DNA of 64,000 bases, taken from assembly GCA_016882525.1 (NCBI GenBank), contig VGPU01000007.1, positions 1 through 64,000 of the forward strand, read 5' to 3'. Each line of letters starts with the position of its first letter. Positions within the stretch are counted from its first letter, which is position 1. Shown here piece after piece: positions 31,998 through 42,845 of this stretch. Below the pieces are notes generated by a model. That model ran no database searches and had not been told where the DNA came from. It saw only the letters and a list, made by a program, of their open reading frames with translations. A program made the translations under genes and the position numbers. The DNA comes from Cyanobacteria bacterium M_surface_10_m2_119. Lineage in GTDB: Bacteria > Cyanobacteriota > Cyanobacteriia > PCC-6307 > Cyanobiaceae.

Positions 31998-33284
31998 TCA
32001 GCGGGCCTGGGGCGTGGCATCGAGGCGGCGACGCAGCCGGTCCAGCGCCTCCCCGGCGGTGAGCAGCTGGATCCAGCTGCGGCCCCGGCTGGATCCGAAG
32101 CGCACCCCTTCACTGCTGCAGCCATCAGGACCGGCCACCGCGATGTGCACCAGCCCAACCGGCTTTTCAGGGCTGCCGCCACCGGGGCCGGCAATGCCGG
32201 TCACCGCCAGGGCCCAGTCGGCCCCGGTGGCCCGCCGCGCACCCTCGGCCATGGCCTGGGCCACCGGATCACTCACCGCGCCATGGGCCGCCAGCAGCTC
32301 GGCTGGCACCCCCAGCAGCCCCTGCTTCACGGCATTGGCATAGGCGATCACCCCGCCGAGAAACACCTCCGAGGCCCCCGGCACCGCCGCCAGGGCAGCC
32401 CCCAGGCCACCCCCGGTGCAGCTCTCGGCCACGGCCAGGGTCTGGCGGCGCTGGCGCAACCGCTCGAGCACCACCGAGGCCAGGGAATCGTCATCAGCGC
32501 CGAAGCAGGCCATGCCGGCACGGGCACGGATCTCCCGCTCCAGCGGAGCCAGCAGGGCCTCGGCCTCAGCCTGGCGGATCCCTCGAGCGGTGAGCCGCAG
32601 CTTCACCTCCCCACTGCCGGCATAGGGGGCCACGGTGGGATTGGAACTCTCCAGCAGGTCGGCCATCTGCTCGGCCAGGCTGGATTCGGCCACCCCCCAG
32701 AAGCGCAGCATGCGGCTGGCGAACACCCCCTCCGCCAGGCCGCTGCACTGCAGCCAGGGGACGGCGGTGGCGGTCCACATCGCCCGCATCTCGCTGGGCA
32801 CCCCGGGGAAGGTGAGCACCGTGAACCCCTCCTGCACCGGGAATGGCAGCCCAGCGGGGTCGGGACGCCAGATCATCCCCGGCGCCGAACCAGTGGCATT
32901 GGGCAGCAGCGCCGCCCCCACGGGCAGCAGGGCCTGACGGCGGAGGCTGGGCGTCACCGGCCGGCCCCGCGCCGCCAGCTTCGCCTGAATGTCGGCCCAC
33001 ACCTCCGAACGCTCCGCCAGGGGCGTCTCGAAGGCGGCGCCGATGGCCTCGGCGGTGAGGTCGTCGGGGGTGGGGCCGAGGCCGCCGGTGGTGATCAGCA
33101 GCCGGCAGCGGCCGGCGGCCTCGCGCACGGCGGCGATCAACCGCTCGCGGTTGTCGCCCACCACCTGCTGGCGATGGTGGGCAATGCCGAGGGCCGCCAG
33201 CTGTTCGGCGATCCAGCGGGCGTTGCCGTTGGTGATGTTGCCCAGCAGCAACTCTGTGCCCACACAGAGGATTTCAGCGGCCAT
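31998..33284 (-). CDS. cinA: CinA-like competence/damage-inducible protein
   Basis: [86 protein letters not shown]. Confidence 0.95.
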   Translation of the reverse strand: MAAEILCVGTELLLGNITNGNARWIAEQLAALGIAHHRQQVVGDNRERLIAAVREAAGRCRLLITTGGLGPTPDDLTAEAIGAAFETPLAERSEVWADIQAKLAARGRPVTPSLRRQALLPVGAALLPNATGSAPGMIWRPDPAGLPFPVQEGFTVLTFPGVPSEMRAMWTATAVPWLQCSGLAEGVFASRMLRFWGVAESSLAEQMADLLESSNPTVAPYAGSGEVKLRLTARGIRQAEAEALLAPLEREIRARAGMACFGADDDSLASVVLERLRQRRQTLAVAESCTGGGLGAALAAVPGASEVFLGGVIAYANAVKQGLLGVPAELLAAHGAVSDPVAQAMAEGARRATGADWALAVTGIAGPGGGSPEKPVGLVHIAVAGPDGCSSEGVRFGSSRGRSWIQLLTAGEALDRLRRRLDATPQAR

Positions 33285-33295
33285 GGTGCGCGGCC

Positions 33296-34399
33296 TCAGT
33301 TCTCGCCAGGGTGGGAGGCATCAGCCCGCTGCAGCACCCGACGGGTGCTCACCAGCACCCAGATCAACAGGGCGGTGGCCAGGGCGAGCCAGAGAAAGCG
33401 CATCTCCGCGTTCACCAGCACCAGGGCCAGGGCCGCCAGCCACTGGGTGAAGGCGTAGATCACGAGCACCGTGCGGCGATGGCTGAGGCCCGTGCGCAGC
33501 AGGCGGTGGTGGAGGTGGCGCCGATCGGGATAGAAGGGGGAGTGGCCCTCGCTGAGACGTCCCATGATCACCGCCGACATATCGGCAAGCGGCAGGGAGA
33601 GGATCAGCAGGGGCAACAGCAAACTGACACTGGTGAGCCCCTTGGCCGGCCCGACGATGCTGATGGCGGCAAGGGCGAAACCGAGGAAATAGGAGCCGCC
33701 ATCGCCCATGAAGATGCGGGCGGGATTGAAGTTGTGGCGCAGAAAACCAAAACAGCTCCCCGCCAGGGCCGCGGCCAGCAGCCCGGCTGCCGGTTGGTGG
33801 AGGCTGAAACTCACCGAGAGCAGCCCCACCGCGGCGATGCCGCTCACCCCGGCGGCCAGGCCATCGAGTCCATCCAGCCAGTTGATCGCGTTGGTGATGC
33901 CCACCAGCCAGATCAGGGTGGCCAGCAGGCTGAGCCAGTCAGGCAGCTGCAGCAGGGCCGGGGCCTGATCCGCCCAGCCGAAGGGCAGTTCGATGCTGCC
34001 GATGCGCACGCCCTCCGCCCAGGCCGCCATGGCCACTCCGAACTGCAGCACCAGCCGCGGCCAGGGCGGCAGGGCGAACAGGTCGTCCGCCAGCCCGATC
34101 GCAAAGAAGCAGAGACAGCCCGCCAGGGTGGTCCAGATCAACTGGTCCTTGCTGGGCTCCAGTTCGGCGAAGCTTCCCAGCAGCCAGGTGAGCGTGAGGG
34201 CCAGGCTGAAGCCCAGCACGATGCCGATCCCGCCCAGACGCACCATCGGCCTGGTGTGCTGCTTGCGGGCATCCGGCGTGTCGGTCAACCCCCAGCGCAG
34301 ACCAAGACGGCGCACCACCGGCACGACCAGCGCCGTGAGCATCGCTGCCACCGCAAAGGTGAGCAGCGCGGCCGCGTTGGGGCTGTAGGCGAGGGTCAC
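33296..34399 (-). CDS. Polyprenyl-phosphate GlcNAc/MurNAc-pentapeptide transferase family (WecA/MraY-like)
   Basis: [68 protein letters not shown]. Confidence 0.92.
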   Translation of the reverse strand: MTLAYSPNAAALLTFAVAAMLTALVVPVVRRLGLRWGLTDTPDARKQHTRPMVRLGGIGIVLGFSLALTLTWLLGSFAELEPSKDQLIWTTLAGCLCFFAIGLADDLFALPPWPRLVLQFGVAMAAWAEGVRIGSIELPFGWADQAPALLQLPDWLSLLATLIWLVGITNAINWLDGLDGLAAGVSGIAAVGLLSVSFSLHQPAAGLLAAALAGSCFGFLRHNFNPARIFMGDGGSYFLGFALAAISIVGPAKGLTSVSLLLPLLILSLPLADMSAVIMGRLSEGHSPFYPDRRHLHHRLLRTGLSHRRTVLVIYAFTQWLAALALVLVNAEMRFLWLALATALLIWVLVSTRRVLQRADASHPGEN

Positions 34400-34466
34400 A
34401 GCGACGGACCGGTGCGAACGCCGCGATGACGTCCTTTGGGCGCCACCTTACGGACGGTTGGAGCGA

Positions 34467-35756
34467 TCAGGCGTGCTGCAGTTCACGGGTCTGGGCATAC
34501 AGCGGGAAGCGTTCACACAGGGCCGCCACCCGCTCCCGGCAGCGCTGCTCGATCGCGGCATCTTCGGGATTGAGCAGCCGATCGGCGATCACATCGGCCA
34601 CCTCGCGGAAGGCGGCCTGATCGAAGCCACGGGTCGTGCAGGCGGCGGTGCCCAGGCGCAGGCCGCTGGTCACGAACGGCGACTGGGGATCGAAGGGCAC
34701 GGTGTTCTTGTTGGCCGTGATGTGCACATCACTCACCAGCAGGTCGGCCTCCTTGCCGGTCATGTTGATGCTGCGCAGATCGAGCAGCACCAGGTGGTTG
34801 TCGGTACCGCCGCTCACCACGGCGATGCCACGCTCCTGGATGCGCTCGGCCAGAGCCTGGGCGTTGGCCACCACCTGCTGGCTGTAGCTGCGGAAGCTGG
34901 GCTGCAGGGCCTCGCCGAAGGCCACGGCCTTGGCGGCGATCACATGCTCGAGCGGACCGCCCTGGCTGCCGGGGAACACGGCTTTGTCGAACTGCTTGGC
35001 GAATTCGGCGTCGCGGCAGAGGATCAGACCACCGCGGGGGCCGCGCAGGGTCTTGTGGGTGGTGGTGGTCACCACATCGCAGACGGGCACGGGATTGGGG
35101 TGCACACCGGCGGCCACCAGGCCGGCGATATGGGCCATGTCGGCTAGCAGGTAAGCACCCACCTCATCGGCGATGGCGCGGAAGGCCTGGAAATCGATGG
35201 TGCGCGGGTAGGCGGAATAGCCGCACACGATCAGTTTGGGCCTGTGCTCCAGGGCCAGCTGGCGGATCATGTCGAAGTTGAGCTGCTGGGTCTCGGGATC
35301 GACCCCGTAGTGCACGGCCTTGAACCACTTGCCGCTCACGTTCACCGGCGAGCCATGGGTGAGGTGGCCGCCATGGCTCAGATCCATGCCCAGGATCGTG
35401 TCGCCGGGCTGCAGCAGCGCCAGAAACACGGCGAAGTTGGCCTGGGCGCCGCTGTGGGGCTGCACGTTGGCCCAGGCGGCCCCAAAGAGCTCCTTGGCGC
35501 GCCCGATCGCCAGCTCCTCGATCGCATCCACGTGCTCGCAGCCGCCGTAGTAGCGCTTGGCGGGCAGACCCTCGGCGTACTTGTTGGTGAGCACCGAGCC
35601 CTGGGCCTCCATCACGGCGCGGGAGGCGAAGTTCTCCGACGCGATCAGCTCCAGGTGGGTCTGCTGGCGCTCCAGCTCCTTGCCGATCAGGGCCGCGATC
35701 GCGGGATCACCGGCCGCCAGGGTCTGGTTGATGGCTGCGCCGGTGAATTCCGCCAT
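34467..35756 (-). CDS. glyA: Serine hydroxymethyltransferase
   Basis: [83 protein letters not shown]. Confidence 0.97.
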   Translation of the reverse strand: MAEFTGAAINQTLAAGDPAIAALIGKELERQQTHLELIASENFASRAVMEAQGSVLTNKYAEGLPAKRYYGGCEHVDAIEELAIGRAKELFGAAWANVQPHSGAQANFAVFLALLQPGDTILGMDLSHGGHLTHGSPVNVSGKWFKAVHYGVDPETQQLNFDMIRQLALEHRPKLIVCGYSAYPRTIDFQAFRAIADEVGAYLLADMAHIAGLVAAGVHPNPVPVCDVVTTTTHKTLRGPRGGLILCRDAEFAKQFDKAVFPGSQGGPLEHVIAAKAVAFGEALQPSFRSYSQQVVANAQALAERIQERGIAVVSGGTDNHLVLLDLRSINMTGKEADLLVSDVHITANKNTVPFDPQSPFVTSGLRLGTAACTTRGFDQAAFREVADVIADRLLNPEDAAIEQRCRERVAALCERFPLYAQTRELQHA

Positions 35757-35870
35757 GGCAGATCGGGAAGGGTTGAGAACCCGATCGTAAGAAACCGCAG
35801 CAGAACCGGCACAGCATCATCCCCGTGTCGCCCAGGCGGAAGGACGGAGCCGACCGCGGGAAAGGTCGAC

Positions 35871-35897
35871 AAAACAAAAAACCGCCCCGAAGGACGG
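35871..35897 (-). terminator. Rho-independent terminator downstream of tRNA-Arg
   Basis: Minus strand reads CCGTCC-TTCG-GGGCGG followed by TTTTTTGTTTT; 6-bp stem with UUCG tetraloop and T-tract. Confidence 0.85.
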
Positions 35898-35911
35898 CTG
35901 GGAGATTGAAG

Positions 35912-35985
35912 CGCGCCTGGAGAGATTCGAACTCCCGACCCTCTGATCCGTAGTCAGATGCTCTAATCCGCTGAGCTACAAGCGC
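35912..35985 (-). tRNA. tRNA-Arg (ACG)
   Basis: GCGCTTGTAGCTCAGCGGATTAGAGCATCTGACTACGGATCAGAGGGTCGGGAGTTCGAATCTCTCCAGGCGCG; acceptor stem GCGCTTG/CAGGCGC, loop CTACGGA, TTCGAAT T-loop. Confidence 0.95.
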
Positions 35986-36110
35986 AGGTGTCGCAACCGC
36001 GACCCCAGCATTCTCACCGCACGGGGGGCCCTTCCGTCAACCATCCGGCCCCCGGTGCGGCCACGGAGCGGTGGCGGCATGATTCACACGACGTTGCGGC
36101 TTCCTCAGCC

Positions 36111-36350
36111 ATGCCGATCCGCTGGTACGGCCCGGCCGACCCTGCCGATCCCACCTACCGGCACTTCGAGCGGATCGTGAACTTCACCCTCCACGCCGCG
36201 CTCTATGCCGCGGTGAACAGCGGCCTGTGGGTGGTGCAGGAACTGCGCCACCCCTGGGCTCACCTCAACTGGCTCAGCCTGGGCTGGCTCGCGGCGCTGC
36301 TGGTGCACGCTGGCGTGGTGATCGCCCTGCGCCCCCCACGCCAGCCATGA
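36111..36350 (+). CDS. Small membrane protein (2TM-type)
   Basis: MPIRWYGPADPADPTYRHFERIVNFTLHAALYAAVNSGLWVVQELRHPWAHLNWLSLGWLAALLVHAGVVIAL; ATG overlaps the next gene. Confidence 0.75.
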   Translation: MPIRWYGPADPADPTYRHFERIVNFTLHAALYAAVNSGLWVVQELRHPWAHLNWLSLGWLAALLVHAGVVIALRPPRQP

Positions 36351-36637
36351 CCCTGCCTGCTGCAGACCTCAAGACCCTGGAGGTGGCCCTGGCCGATCGC
36401 CTCTACCTGCAGATCGCCGGCTGGCACCTCTACCTGGGCGACGCCGGCTTGGCTCAGGCGCTGGCCATCGAGTGCGCCGCACGCCTGGATCAGGGGGCGG
36501 CGGTGTGTGGTCGTCAGGCGCTGGAGGCGGTGCAGGTGCCGGTCGGGGGCGGCAGCACCCGACTGCCCCTCGCCCGGCTGATTCCGGCAGGCCAACTGCG
36601 CGATCTCGAGGACATCCTCGAACCGTTTTGCCGATAA
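36347..36637 (+). CDS. DUF3181-like protein
   Basis: ATG overlaps upstream stop; MTLPAADLKTLEVALADRLYLQIAGWHLYLGDAGLAQALAIECAARLDQG. Confidence 0.75.
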   Translation: MTLPAADLKTLEVALADRLYLQIAGWHLYLGDAGLAQALAIECAARLDQGAAVCGRQALEAVQVPVGGGSTRLPLARLIPAGQLRDLEDILEPFCR

Positions 36638-36661
36638 GGTTGCGGCCCCTGCAGGGCCTGC

Positions 36662-36919
36662 GTGCTGCTGATTGAGGTCACCAACGCGCGGGAGGTGATG
36701 CGCCAGCGCATCGGCAGCCTCGGCAGCCGCCTGATCGGCAGGGTGGTGGATGCGGAGGCCCAGGTGGAGAAGGCCCTGATCCAGGAACTGGAGAACGCCT
36801 TCCGGGAATCCGGAATCGAGGCCCGCATCCTGTCGGTGGATGGGCTTCAGCTGGTGGGGCGCTCCCACCTGGAGCTGCCCCTGCAGGTGCGGGATGAGCG
36901 CCAGGTGCAGCTGCCCTGA
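36662..36919 (+). CDS. Conserved cyanobacterial hypothetical protein
   Basis: GTG start; MLLIEVTNAREVMRQRIGSLGSRLIGRVVDAEAQVEKALIQELENAFRESGIEARILSVDGLQLVG. Confidence 0.7.
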   Translation: MLLIEVTNAREVMRQRIGSLGSRLIGRVVDAEAQVEKALIQELENAFRESGIEARILSVDGLQLVGRSHLELPLQVRDERQVQLP

Positions 36920-38536
36920 TCAGGTCCTGCCAGGGCGGAGCCGCCGGCGCACCTGGTTGATCAGGTCGAGGGCTTCAGGCACACGACTCCAGGCCGCCAC
37001 GGCGCCATAGAGCAACAGACCCACACCGCTGCAGAGACCGGTCTGCCAGATCCGGCCCCAGAGCCCCGCCGGCCAGGCCACCAGGCTGGCCAGGGCCCAG
37101 GCCGCCAGGCCGGCCACCACGGCCGCCAGGAGCAGCAGGGCGCTGTCGCGGCCCCAGACCCGCAGCGGCAGTCCCGCCAGGCGCCCCTGCAGGGCCAGCA
37201 ACAGCCCCAGACAGGTGATCAGATTGACGGCCACCGTGGCCAGCACCAGACCGGAGGCCCCGAAATTGACGGGCAGCGTCTGCGCAGCCCAGGGAGTGGG
37301 CCCGCCCACGAACAGCCAGCAGAACAGCGCATTCATCCCGATCCCCGCCAGAGACCAGCGGAACGGGGTGACACCATCGCCCAAGGCGTAGAACACCCGC
37401 ACCAGCACGTCCCGGGCCAGATAGGCCGGCATGCCGATGCCGTAGGCCATCAGCAGCTGGCCCACCAGTTCGGCCGCGGCACTGTTGAAGGCCCCGCGCT
37501 CGTAGACGAGGGCCACGATCGGCACGGCCAGCCCCACCATCAACGCCCCCAACGGCAGCATCGAGGCGTTGGAGAGCATCAGGCCCTGGCGGATGCGGGC
37601 GATCAGCTCCGGCCGGTCGTCGGGGGATGTGAGCCGGGCATAGACCGGCAGCAACGGCACCAGCAGGGCGTTGGAGAGCAGGCCCAGGGGGGTCTGCACC
37701 AGCAGGTTGGCGTAGCCGAGGCCCGCCGCGGCCGCCGGCATGCCCGAGGCGAAGAACAGCGAGACGAAGACATTGATCTGGAGCATCCCCGAGGAGAGGG
37801 TGGCCGGGCCCATCACCTTGAGCACCTCGCGCACGCCGGGATCCTTCCAGTCCCAGACGAGCTGCAACTTGTTCAGCCCTTCACGGCTGAGGGCCGGCAG
37901 CTGGATCAGCCACTGCAGCACGGCCCCCACGGTGGTGCTGGCGGCCAGCACGATGCCGCCGACCAGGGCGGTGGAGGGGGAGAGGATCTCGCCGCCCACC
38001 TGCGACCAGAGCAGGGCGATGCCCCCGATCACCGCCACGCTCGAGAGCAGCGGGCTGACGGAGGGGAGCCAGAACACATCGGCCGCATTGAGGGCGCCGA
38101 AACCCAGGCCGATCAGGCCGGCGAACAGGGCCATCGGCGCCATCCAGCGCAGCTGCAGCACGGCGATCGCATGCCGTTCGGGATCCAGCCCCGGCCCCAG
38201 CAGGGTGATCAGCGGATCGGCCGCCAGCAGCAGCAGCACCGTCACCGCGAGCAAGCCGGCCCCCACCAGGGTGTTGATCGCCGCCAGCACGTGGGCCCCC
38301 TCCTGGCGGGGCCGGCGGGCGAGCACGCTCACCATGGCGCTGTGGAAAGGCCCGTTGATGCCCCCCAGCAGGATCAGCAGGAAGCCTGGCAGCACATAGG
38401 CGTAGTTGTAGGCGTCGTAGGCGGCGCCGACGCCGAAGGCAGCGGCGATCACCTGCTGGCGCACCAGCCCCGCCAGCTTGCTGAGGGCCGTGGCCACCGC
38501 CACGATCAGGGCAATCCGGCGCAGGGAAGGGGCCAT
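36920..38536 (-). CDS. murJ: Lipid II flippase MurJ
   Basis: MAPSLRRIALIVAVATALSKLAGLVRQQVIAAAFGVGAAYDAYNYAYVLPGFLLILLGGINGPFHSAMVSVLA, multi-TM. Confidence 0.93.
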   Translation of the reverse strand: MAPSLRRIALIVAVATALSKLAGLVRQQVIAAAFGVGAAYDAYNYAYVLPGFLLILLGGINGPFHSAMVSVLARRPRQEGAHVLAAINTLVGAGLLAVTVLLLLAADPLITLLGPGLDPERHAIAVLQLRWMAPMALFAGLIGLGFGALNAADVFWLPSVSPLLSSVAVIGGIALLWSQVGGEILSPSTALVGGIVLAASTTVGAVLQWLIQLPALSREGLNKLQLVWDWKDPGVREVLKVMGPATLSSGMLQINVFVSLFFASGMPAAAAGLGYANLLVQTPLGLLSNALLVPLLPVYARLTSPDDRPELIARIRQGLMLSNASMLPLGALMVGLAVPIVALVYERGAFNSAAAELVGQLLMAYGIGMPAYLARDVLVRVFYALGDGVTPFRWSLAGIGMNALFCWLFVGGPTPWAAQTLPVNFGASGLVLATVAVNLITCLGLLLALQGRLAGLPLRVWGRDSALLLLAAVVAGLAAWALASLVAWPAGLWGRIWQTGLCSGVGLLLYGAVAAWSRVPEALDLINQVRRRLRPGRT

Positions 38537-38621
38537 GGCGGCAGGGGCGCAGGCCCGCAGCCCGGGCGCAGCAGAGATTGAGCGGCAGTATGGCGGCCGC
38601 CTCCCCCGCCGCCAGAGCGCC

Positions 38622-39434
38622 ATGCCCGCCGCCAAGCCCGCAGGCCAACCGGCCGCCATCGCCGTGCTGGAGACCGGCCCGCTGGTGGAGGGCGTGCTGC
38701 TGAAGCGCTACAAGCGCTTTCTGGCCGATGTGGAACTGGCCGAGGCGGGCCCCAACGGCGAACTGCCCGGCACGGTGGTGACCGCCCACTGCCCCAACAC
38801 CGGCCCGATGACCGGTGTGCTGCACCCCGGCGGCCGGGTGCGCCTGCGCCACGACCCCTCCCCCAGCCGCAAGCTGGCTTGGACCTGGGAGCAGGCGGAG
38901 GCTCCGGGAGCCGGCGGTCAGCCGATCTGGGTGGGCGTCAACACGGCCCTCCCCAACCGGCTGGTGCGGGCGACGATCGAGGCGGGCCTGCTGGAGCACT
39001 GGCTGGGGCCGATCGCGGCCATCAAAGCCGAGGTGCCCTACGGCGAGAACCGCCGCAGCCGCATCGACCTGCTGCTCACGCCCGCCGCGGGGGCGGCCGA
39101 TCCGCGGCCGATCTACGTGGAGGTGAAGAACACCACCTGGACCCAGGGGGAGCTGGCCCTGTTCCCCGACACCGTGACCGAGCGGGGGCAGAAGCACCTG
39201 CAGGAGCTGGCCGCCCTGCCGCCCGGGGCCCGCGCCGTGCTGCTGCCCTGTCTGAGCCGGGGCGATGTGCGCCGCTTCGCCCCGGGGGATGCGGCAGACC
39301 CGCGCTACGGCGTGCTCTTCCGCACGGCACTGGCGGCGGGGGTGGAGGTGCTGCCCTGCATCTTCAGCTTCAGCGGGGGCCAGGTGCTCTGGCAGGGGGT
39401 GGCGGCCGTCGAGCCGTCCCAGCCCGCGGCCTGA
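38622..39434 (+). CDS. sfsA: SfsA family sugar fermentation stimulation protein
   Basis: [65 protein letters not shown]. Confidence 0.93.
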   Translation: MPAAKPAGQPAAIAVLETGPLVEGVLLKRYKRFLADVELAEAGPNGELPGTVVTAHCPNTGPMTGVLHPGGRVRLRHDPSPSRKLAWTWEQAEAPGAGGQPIWVGVNTALPNRLVRATIEAGLLEHWLGPIAAIKAEVPYGENRRSRIDLLLTPAAGAADPRPIYVEVKNTTWTQGELALFPDTVTERGQKHLQELAALPPGARAVLLPCLSRGDVRRFAPGDAADPRYGVLFRTALAAGVEVLPCIFSFSGGQVLWQGVAAVEPSQPAA

Positions 39435-39458
39435 AGCCCGAGGCGGCACAATCCGGCC

Positions 39459-40157
39459 ATGCTTCCCTTTCACTGGCTCACCCAGACCGTGGCGCTCGGC
39501 CTGGGAATCTCCTTCAGTCCACTGAACATCGCCCTGGTGGCCCTGCTCCTGCTGGGCCGTTCCCCCCTGCGGCGCTGCGCCGCCTACCTCACGGGCTGGG
39601 TGCTGGCCAATGGCGCCGCCCTGGGCACCGTGGTGCTGGTGGGGAGCCGCTTCAGCTGGGCAATGCACCTGGGCAGCCGCGGGCAGGTGCTGATGGACCT
39701 GATCGGGGCTGGGGCCCTGATGGCCCTCGGTCTCTTCCAGCTCACCCCGGCCGTGGCCATGGGCGAGGAGAGCTGGGCCCTGCAGCTGATGGGCCAGCTG
39801 CCCGAGCTCGACTGGCTCCCCCTGCTCGGCCTCGGGGCCGGCTGTGCCCTCGTCAGCCCGGAAAACCTGGTGTTCTATGCCAAGGAGGGCGGCATGCTGC
39901 TCACCAATCACACTTCCCTGCTGGGGGATCTGGAGGTGGGAGCCGTGTTCGTGGCTGTGACCACGTCCCTGCTGCTGCTGCCCCCTCTGGCCTGGCTGCT
40001 GAGCGGCGGCAGCCTGCGCCAGCCCCTGAGTCGGCTCAACGACTGGCTCGTGCACAGGGCCGAGTGGCTGGTGGGCGTCTTCGCCCTGCTGCTGGGGGTG
40101 TACCTGGGCTGGCAGGGCATCGCGGGCCTGCACGCCATCACCGGCGGGGCCGGCTGA
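39459..40157 (+). CDS. GAP/LysE-like multi-pass membrane protein
   Basis: [44 protein letters not shown]...; about six TM segments. Confidence 0.7.
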   Translation: MLPFHWLTQTVALGLGISFSPLNIALVALLLLGRSPLRRCAAYLTGWVLANGAALGTVVLVGSRFSWAMHLGSRGQVLMDLIGAGALMALGLFQLTPAVAMGEESWALQLMGQLPELDWLPLLGLGAGCALVSPENLVFYAKEGGMLLTNHTSLLGDLEVGAVFVAVTTSLLLLPPLAWLLSGGSLRQPLSRLNDWLVHRAEWLVGVFALLLGVYLGWQGIAGLHAITGGAG

Positions 40158-40237
40158 GCCGTGCACCAGGTCTGCGCCGTGCACCAGACCGTCTCTTCGG
40201 AAAGCCCATACAGTTGTCCCCCCTGCGAACGGCAGCT

Positions 40238-41458
40238 GTGGATACCCGTGCCTTCAAACGCTCCCTGCACCACTCGGAGCGCTACAACCGCCGCGGCTTC
40301 GGCCTGGGCAACGAAGTGGCGGGCACCCTGCAGACGGCCTACCAGAGCGACCTGGTGGGCAGCCTGCGCGAGAACGGCTACGAACTGCGCCAGGGGCGGC
40401 TCACGGTGCGTCTGGCGGAGGCTTTCGGCTTCTGCTGGGGGGTGGAACGGGCGGTGGCCATGGCCTACGAAACCCGCCGCCACTTCCCCACCGAGCGCAT
40501 CTGGATCACCAACGAGATCATCCACAACCCCTCGGTGAACGATCACCTGCGGGAGATGGACGTGCAGTTCATCCCCGTGGAGGAAGGGGTGAAGGACTTC
40601 TCCGAGGTGGCCGGCGGTGACGTGGTGATCCTGCCGGCCTTCGGGGCCACCGTGCAGGAGATGCAGCTGCTCAACGAGCGCGGCTGTCACATCGTGGACA
40701 CCACCTGCCCGTGGGTCTCCAAAGTGTGGAACACGGTGGAGAAGCACAAGAAGCACAGCTTCACCTCGATCATTCACGGCAAGGTGAAGCACGAGGAGAC
40801 TCTGGCCACCAGCAGCTTTGCCGGCACCTACCTGGTGGTGCTCGACCTGGCCGAAGCCCAGCTGGTCTGCGACTACATCCTCTCCGGCGCCGACGGAGAC
40901 GGTCCCTCGCCGGAGCAGCGCCAGGCGTTCATGCAGCGCTTCGCCAAGGCCTGTTCGCCGGGCTTTGATCCCGACCGCGACCTGGTGCGGGTGGGCGTCG
41001 CCAACCAGACCACCATGCTCAAGAGCGAGACCGAGGAAATCGGCAAGCTGTTCGAGCGCACCATGCTGCAGCGCTTCGGCCCTGCCGAGCTGAACGACCA
41101 CTTCCTGGCCTTCAACACCATCTGCGACGCCACCCAGGAGCGCCAGGACGCCATGTTCGCCCTGGTGGATGAGCCCCTCGATCTGATGGTGGTGATCGGC
41201 GGCTACAACTCCTCGAACACCACTCACCTGCAGGAGATTGCCGTGAGCCGCGGCATCCGCTCCTTCCACATCGACACCCCGGAGCGGATCGGCCCGGGCA
41301 ACCGCATCGAGCACATGCCCCTAGGAGGCGACCTGAGCATCGAGGAACCGTTCCTGCCGGAGGGCGCGATCCGGGTCGGCATCACCTCGGGCGCCTCCAC
41401 ACCGGACCGCATCGTGGAGGAGGTGATCGAGCGACTGATCGCCCTCTGCCAGAGCTGA
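40238..41458 (+). CDS. ispH: 4-hydroxy-3-methylbut-2-enyl diphosphate reductase
   Basis: [77 protein letters not shown] start. Confidence 0.96.
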   Translation: MDTRAFKRSLHHSERYNRRGFGLGNEVAGTLQTAYQSDLVGSLRENGYELRQGRLTVRLAEAFGFCWGVERAVAMAYETRRHFPTERIWITNEIIHNPSVNDHLREMDVQFIPVEEGVKDFSEVAGGDVVILPAFGATVQEMQLLNERGCHIVDTTCPWVSKVWNTVEKHKKHSFTSIIHGKVKHEETLATSSFAGTYLVVLDLAEAQLVCDYILSGADGDGPSPEQRQAFMQRFAKACSPGFDPDRDLVRVGVANQTTMLKSETEEIGKLFERTMLQRFGPAELNDHFLAFNTICDATQERQDAMFALVDEPLDLMVVIGGYNSSNTTHLQEIAVSRGIRSFHIDTPERIGPGNRIEHMPLGGDLSIEEPFLPEGAIRVGITSGASTPDRIVEEVIERLIALCQS

Positions 41459-41569
41459 AGCCTGGGCACGGCCATCCAGCCACCGCACTGGCTTTACATT
41501 GATTCATCATTGCCGCCGGCTGACTGGGCCCGCGGCCACCCCGCTGTCCCTGTCGCGCGAGCCCGTTGA

Positions 41570-42268
41570 GTGACGTTGTCCAGTCCGCTGCTGTCCTCTC
41601 CCGAGACCTCGCCCGACCAGCACCGCTCCAGGGGAGATGCTGCGGCCGCCAGCCCGCGCCTGCGCGACGCCCCTGATCCCCGGGTTCGCTGCTACAGCAG
41701 CCGCTTCGCGGACCTGATGGAGATGCGCGCACCGGCGGCCCAGGTCTCGGCCTATCTCGACCGCCATGAGGGCTGGTTCCGTCGCTGCGCGGCACCGATG
41801 GCCGTGACCCCGCTGGGCCGCAACGGGTACACCCTCACCCTGGGCCGCTTCGGCAACTTCGGCTTTGAGGTGGAGCCGACCATCGGACTGGAGCTCCTCC
41901 CCCAGTGCGAGGGGATCTACCGGATCCTCACGGTGGGACCCGGCCAGGGAGGCGGCAGCGCCCTGGACGCGCTGTACGACGTGGAGTTCAACGCCGCCCT
42001 TGAGCTCGATGACAGTCCGTTGGCCGAAGGCGAGGAGGCCGGCCTCGCCTCCCTCACCATGGTGCGCTGGCAGCTCGATCTGCACGTCTGGATCCGCCTT
42101 CCCGGCGTGATCACCCTGCTGCCCGACAACCTCGTGCAGAGCAGCGGCGAACATCTGCTCCGCCAGATCGTGCGCCAGATCTCAAGGCGCCTCACCTGGA
42201 AGGTGCAGGAAGATTTCCACGCCAGCCACGGGCTGCCGTGCCCGCCACGGCGACGGGCCCAGTTCTGA
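41570..42268 (+). CDS. DUF1997 protein
   Basis: VRCYSSRFADLMEMRAPAAQVSAYLDRHEGWFRRCAAPMAVTPLGRNGYTLTLGRFGNFGFEVEPTIGLEL. Confidence 0.82.
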   Translation: MTLSSPLLSSPETSPDQHRSRGDAAAASPRLRDAPDPRVRCYSSRFADLMEMRAPAAQVSAYLDRHEGWFRRCAAPMAVTPLGRNGYTLTLGRFGNFGFEVEPTIGLELLPQCEGIYRILTVGPGQGGGSALDALYDVEFNAALELDDSPLAEGEEAGLASLTMVRWQLDLHVWIRLPGVITLLPDNLVQSSGEHLLRQIVRQISRRLTWKVQEDFHASHGLPCPPRRRAQF

Positions 42269-42281
42269 GCTGCAACCGCCC

Positions 42282-42746
42282 TCAGACGGGGCGGTTTTCC
42301 CAGATGCGGTTGAGGATCTGCATGCCGGTGACCGCCTGCCAGAGGAAGAGGGTCATCATCAGCATGTTCAGGCCCACATGGGCCTTGCGGGCGATCAGAT
42401 TGCCCTGCTGCACCAGGGGAATCAGGGCCACAGCAAGGGCCACCAGGCAGGTCATGCCGATCCCCACCAGCAGGTGCGGACCCACGAACAGCTTGCCGTT
42501 GTTCAGGTAGGTGACAGCCATACCGCCGAAGGTGCCGAGCACCATCAGGGCAAGCAGCAGACCGCCCACCTGGAAATGGCGCTTGGCGTACTGCCCCTTG
42601 ATCAGCTGCTTGCGGGTCTCCGCGTCGGCGGTGCGGGTCTTCTTGGCCTTGATGCCCAGCAGCATCGCGTAGCCGCTCAGGGCGAGCAGCAGCCACATCA
42701 GCAGCGGGTGCAGGAAGTTGAGGGTGAAGCCGAGCGATTCAGGCAT
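42282..42746 (-). CDS. DUF4079 membrane protein
   Basis: FLHPLLMWLLLALSGYAMLLGIKAKKTRTADAETRKQLIKGQYAKRHFQVGGLLLALMVLGTFGGMAVTYLNNGKLFVGPHLLVG. Confidence 0.8.
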   Translation of the reverse strand: MPESLGFTLNFLHPLLMWLLLALSGYAMLLGIKAKKTRTADAETRKQLIKGQYAKRHFQVGGLLLALMVLGTFGGMAVTYLNNGKLFVGPHLLVGIGMTCLVALAVALIPLVQQGNLIARKAHVGLNMLMMTLFLWQAVTGMQILNRIWENRPV

Positions 42747-42845
42747 CGAAGCAGCGGCGTTGCCGCAGGGGATGACAGTGGGGCGAACCTAGCTGCAGAC
42801 CTGGAGCACCGGATCAGAAGCGTCGCAGGCCTGCCGGATCAGGGC

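Noticed and set aside
36643-36657. GGCCC-CTGCA-GGGCC inverted repeat between small genes
   Set aside because: No T-tract and weak stem; not supportable as a terminator.
37881-40184. 767 aa minus-strand ORF
   Set aside because: Mostly antisense to sfsA and the GAP-like gene; only its C-terminal part runs into murJ, in a frame different from the MurJ protein.
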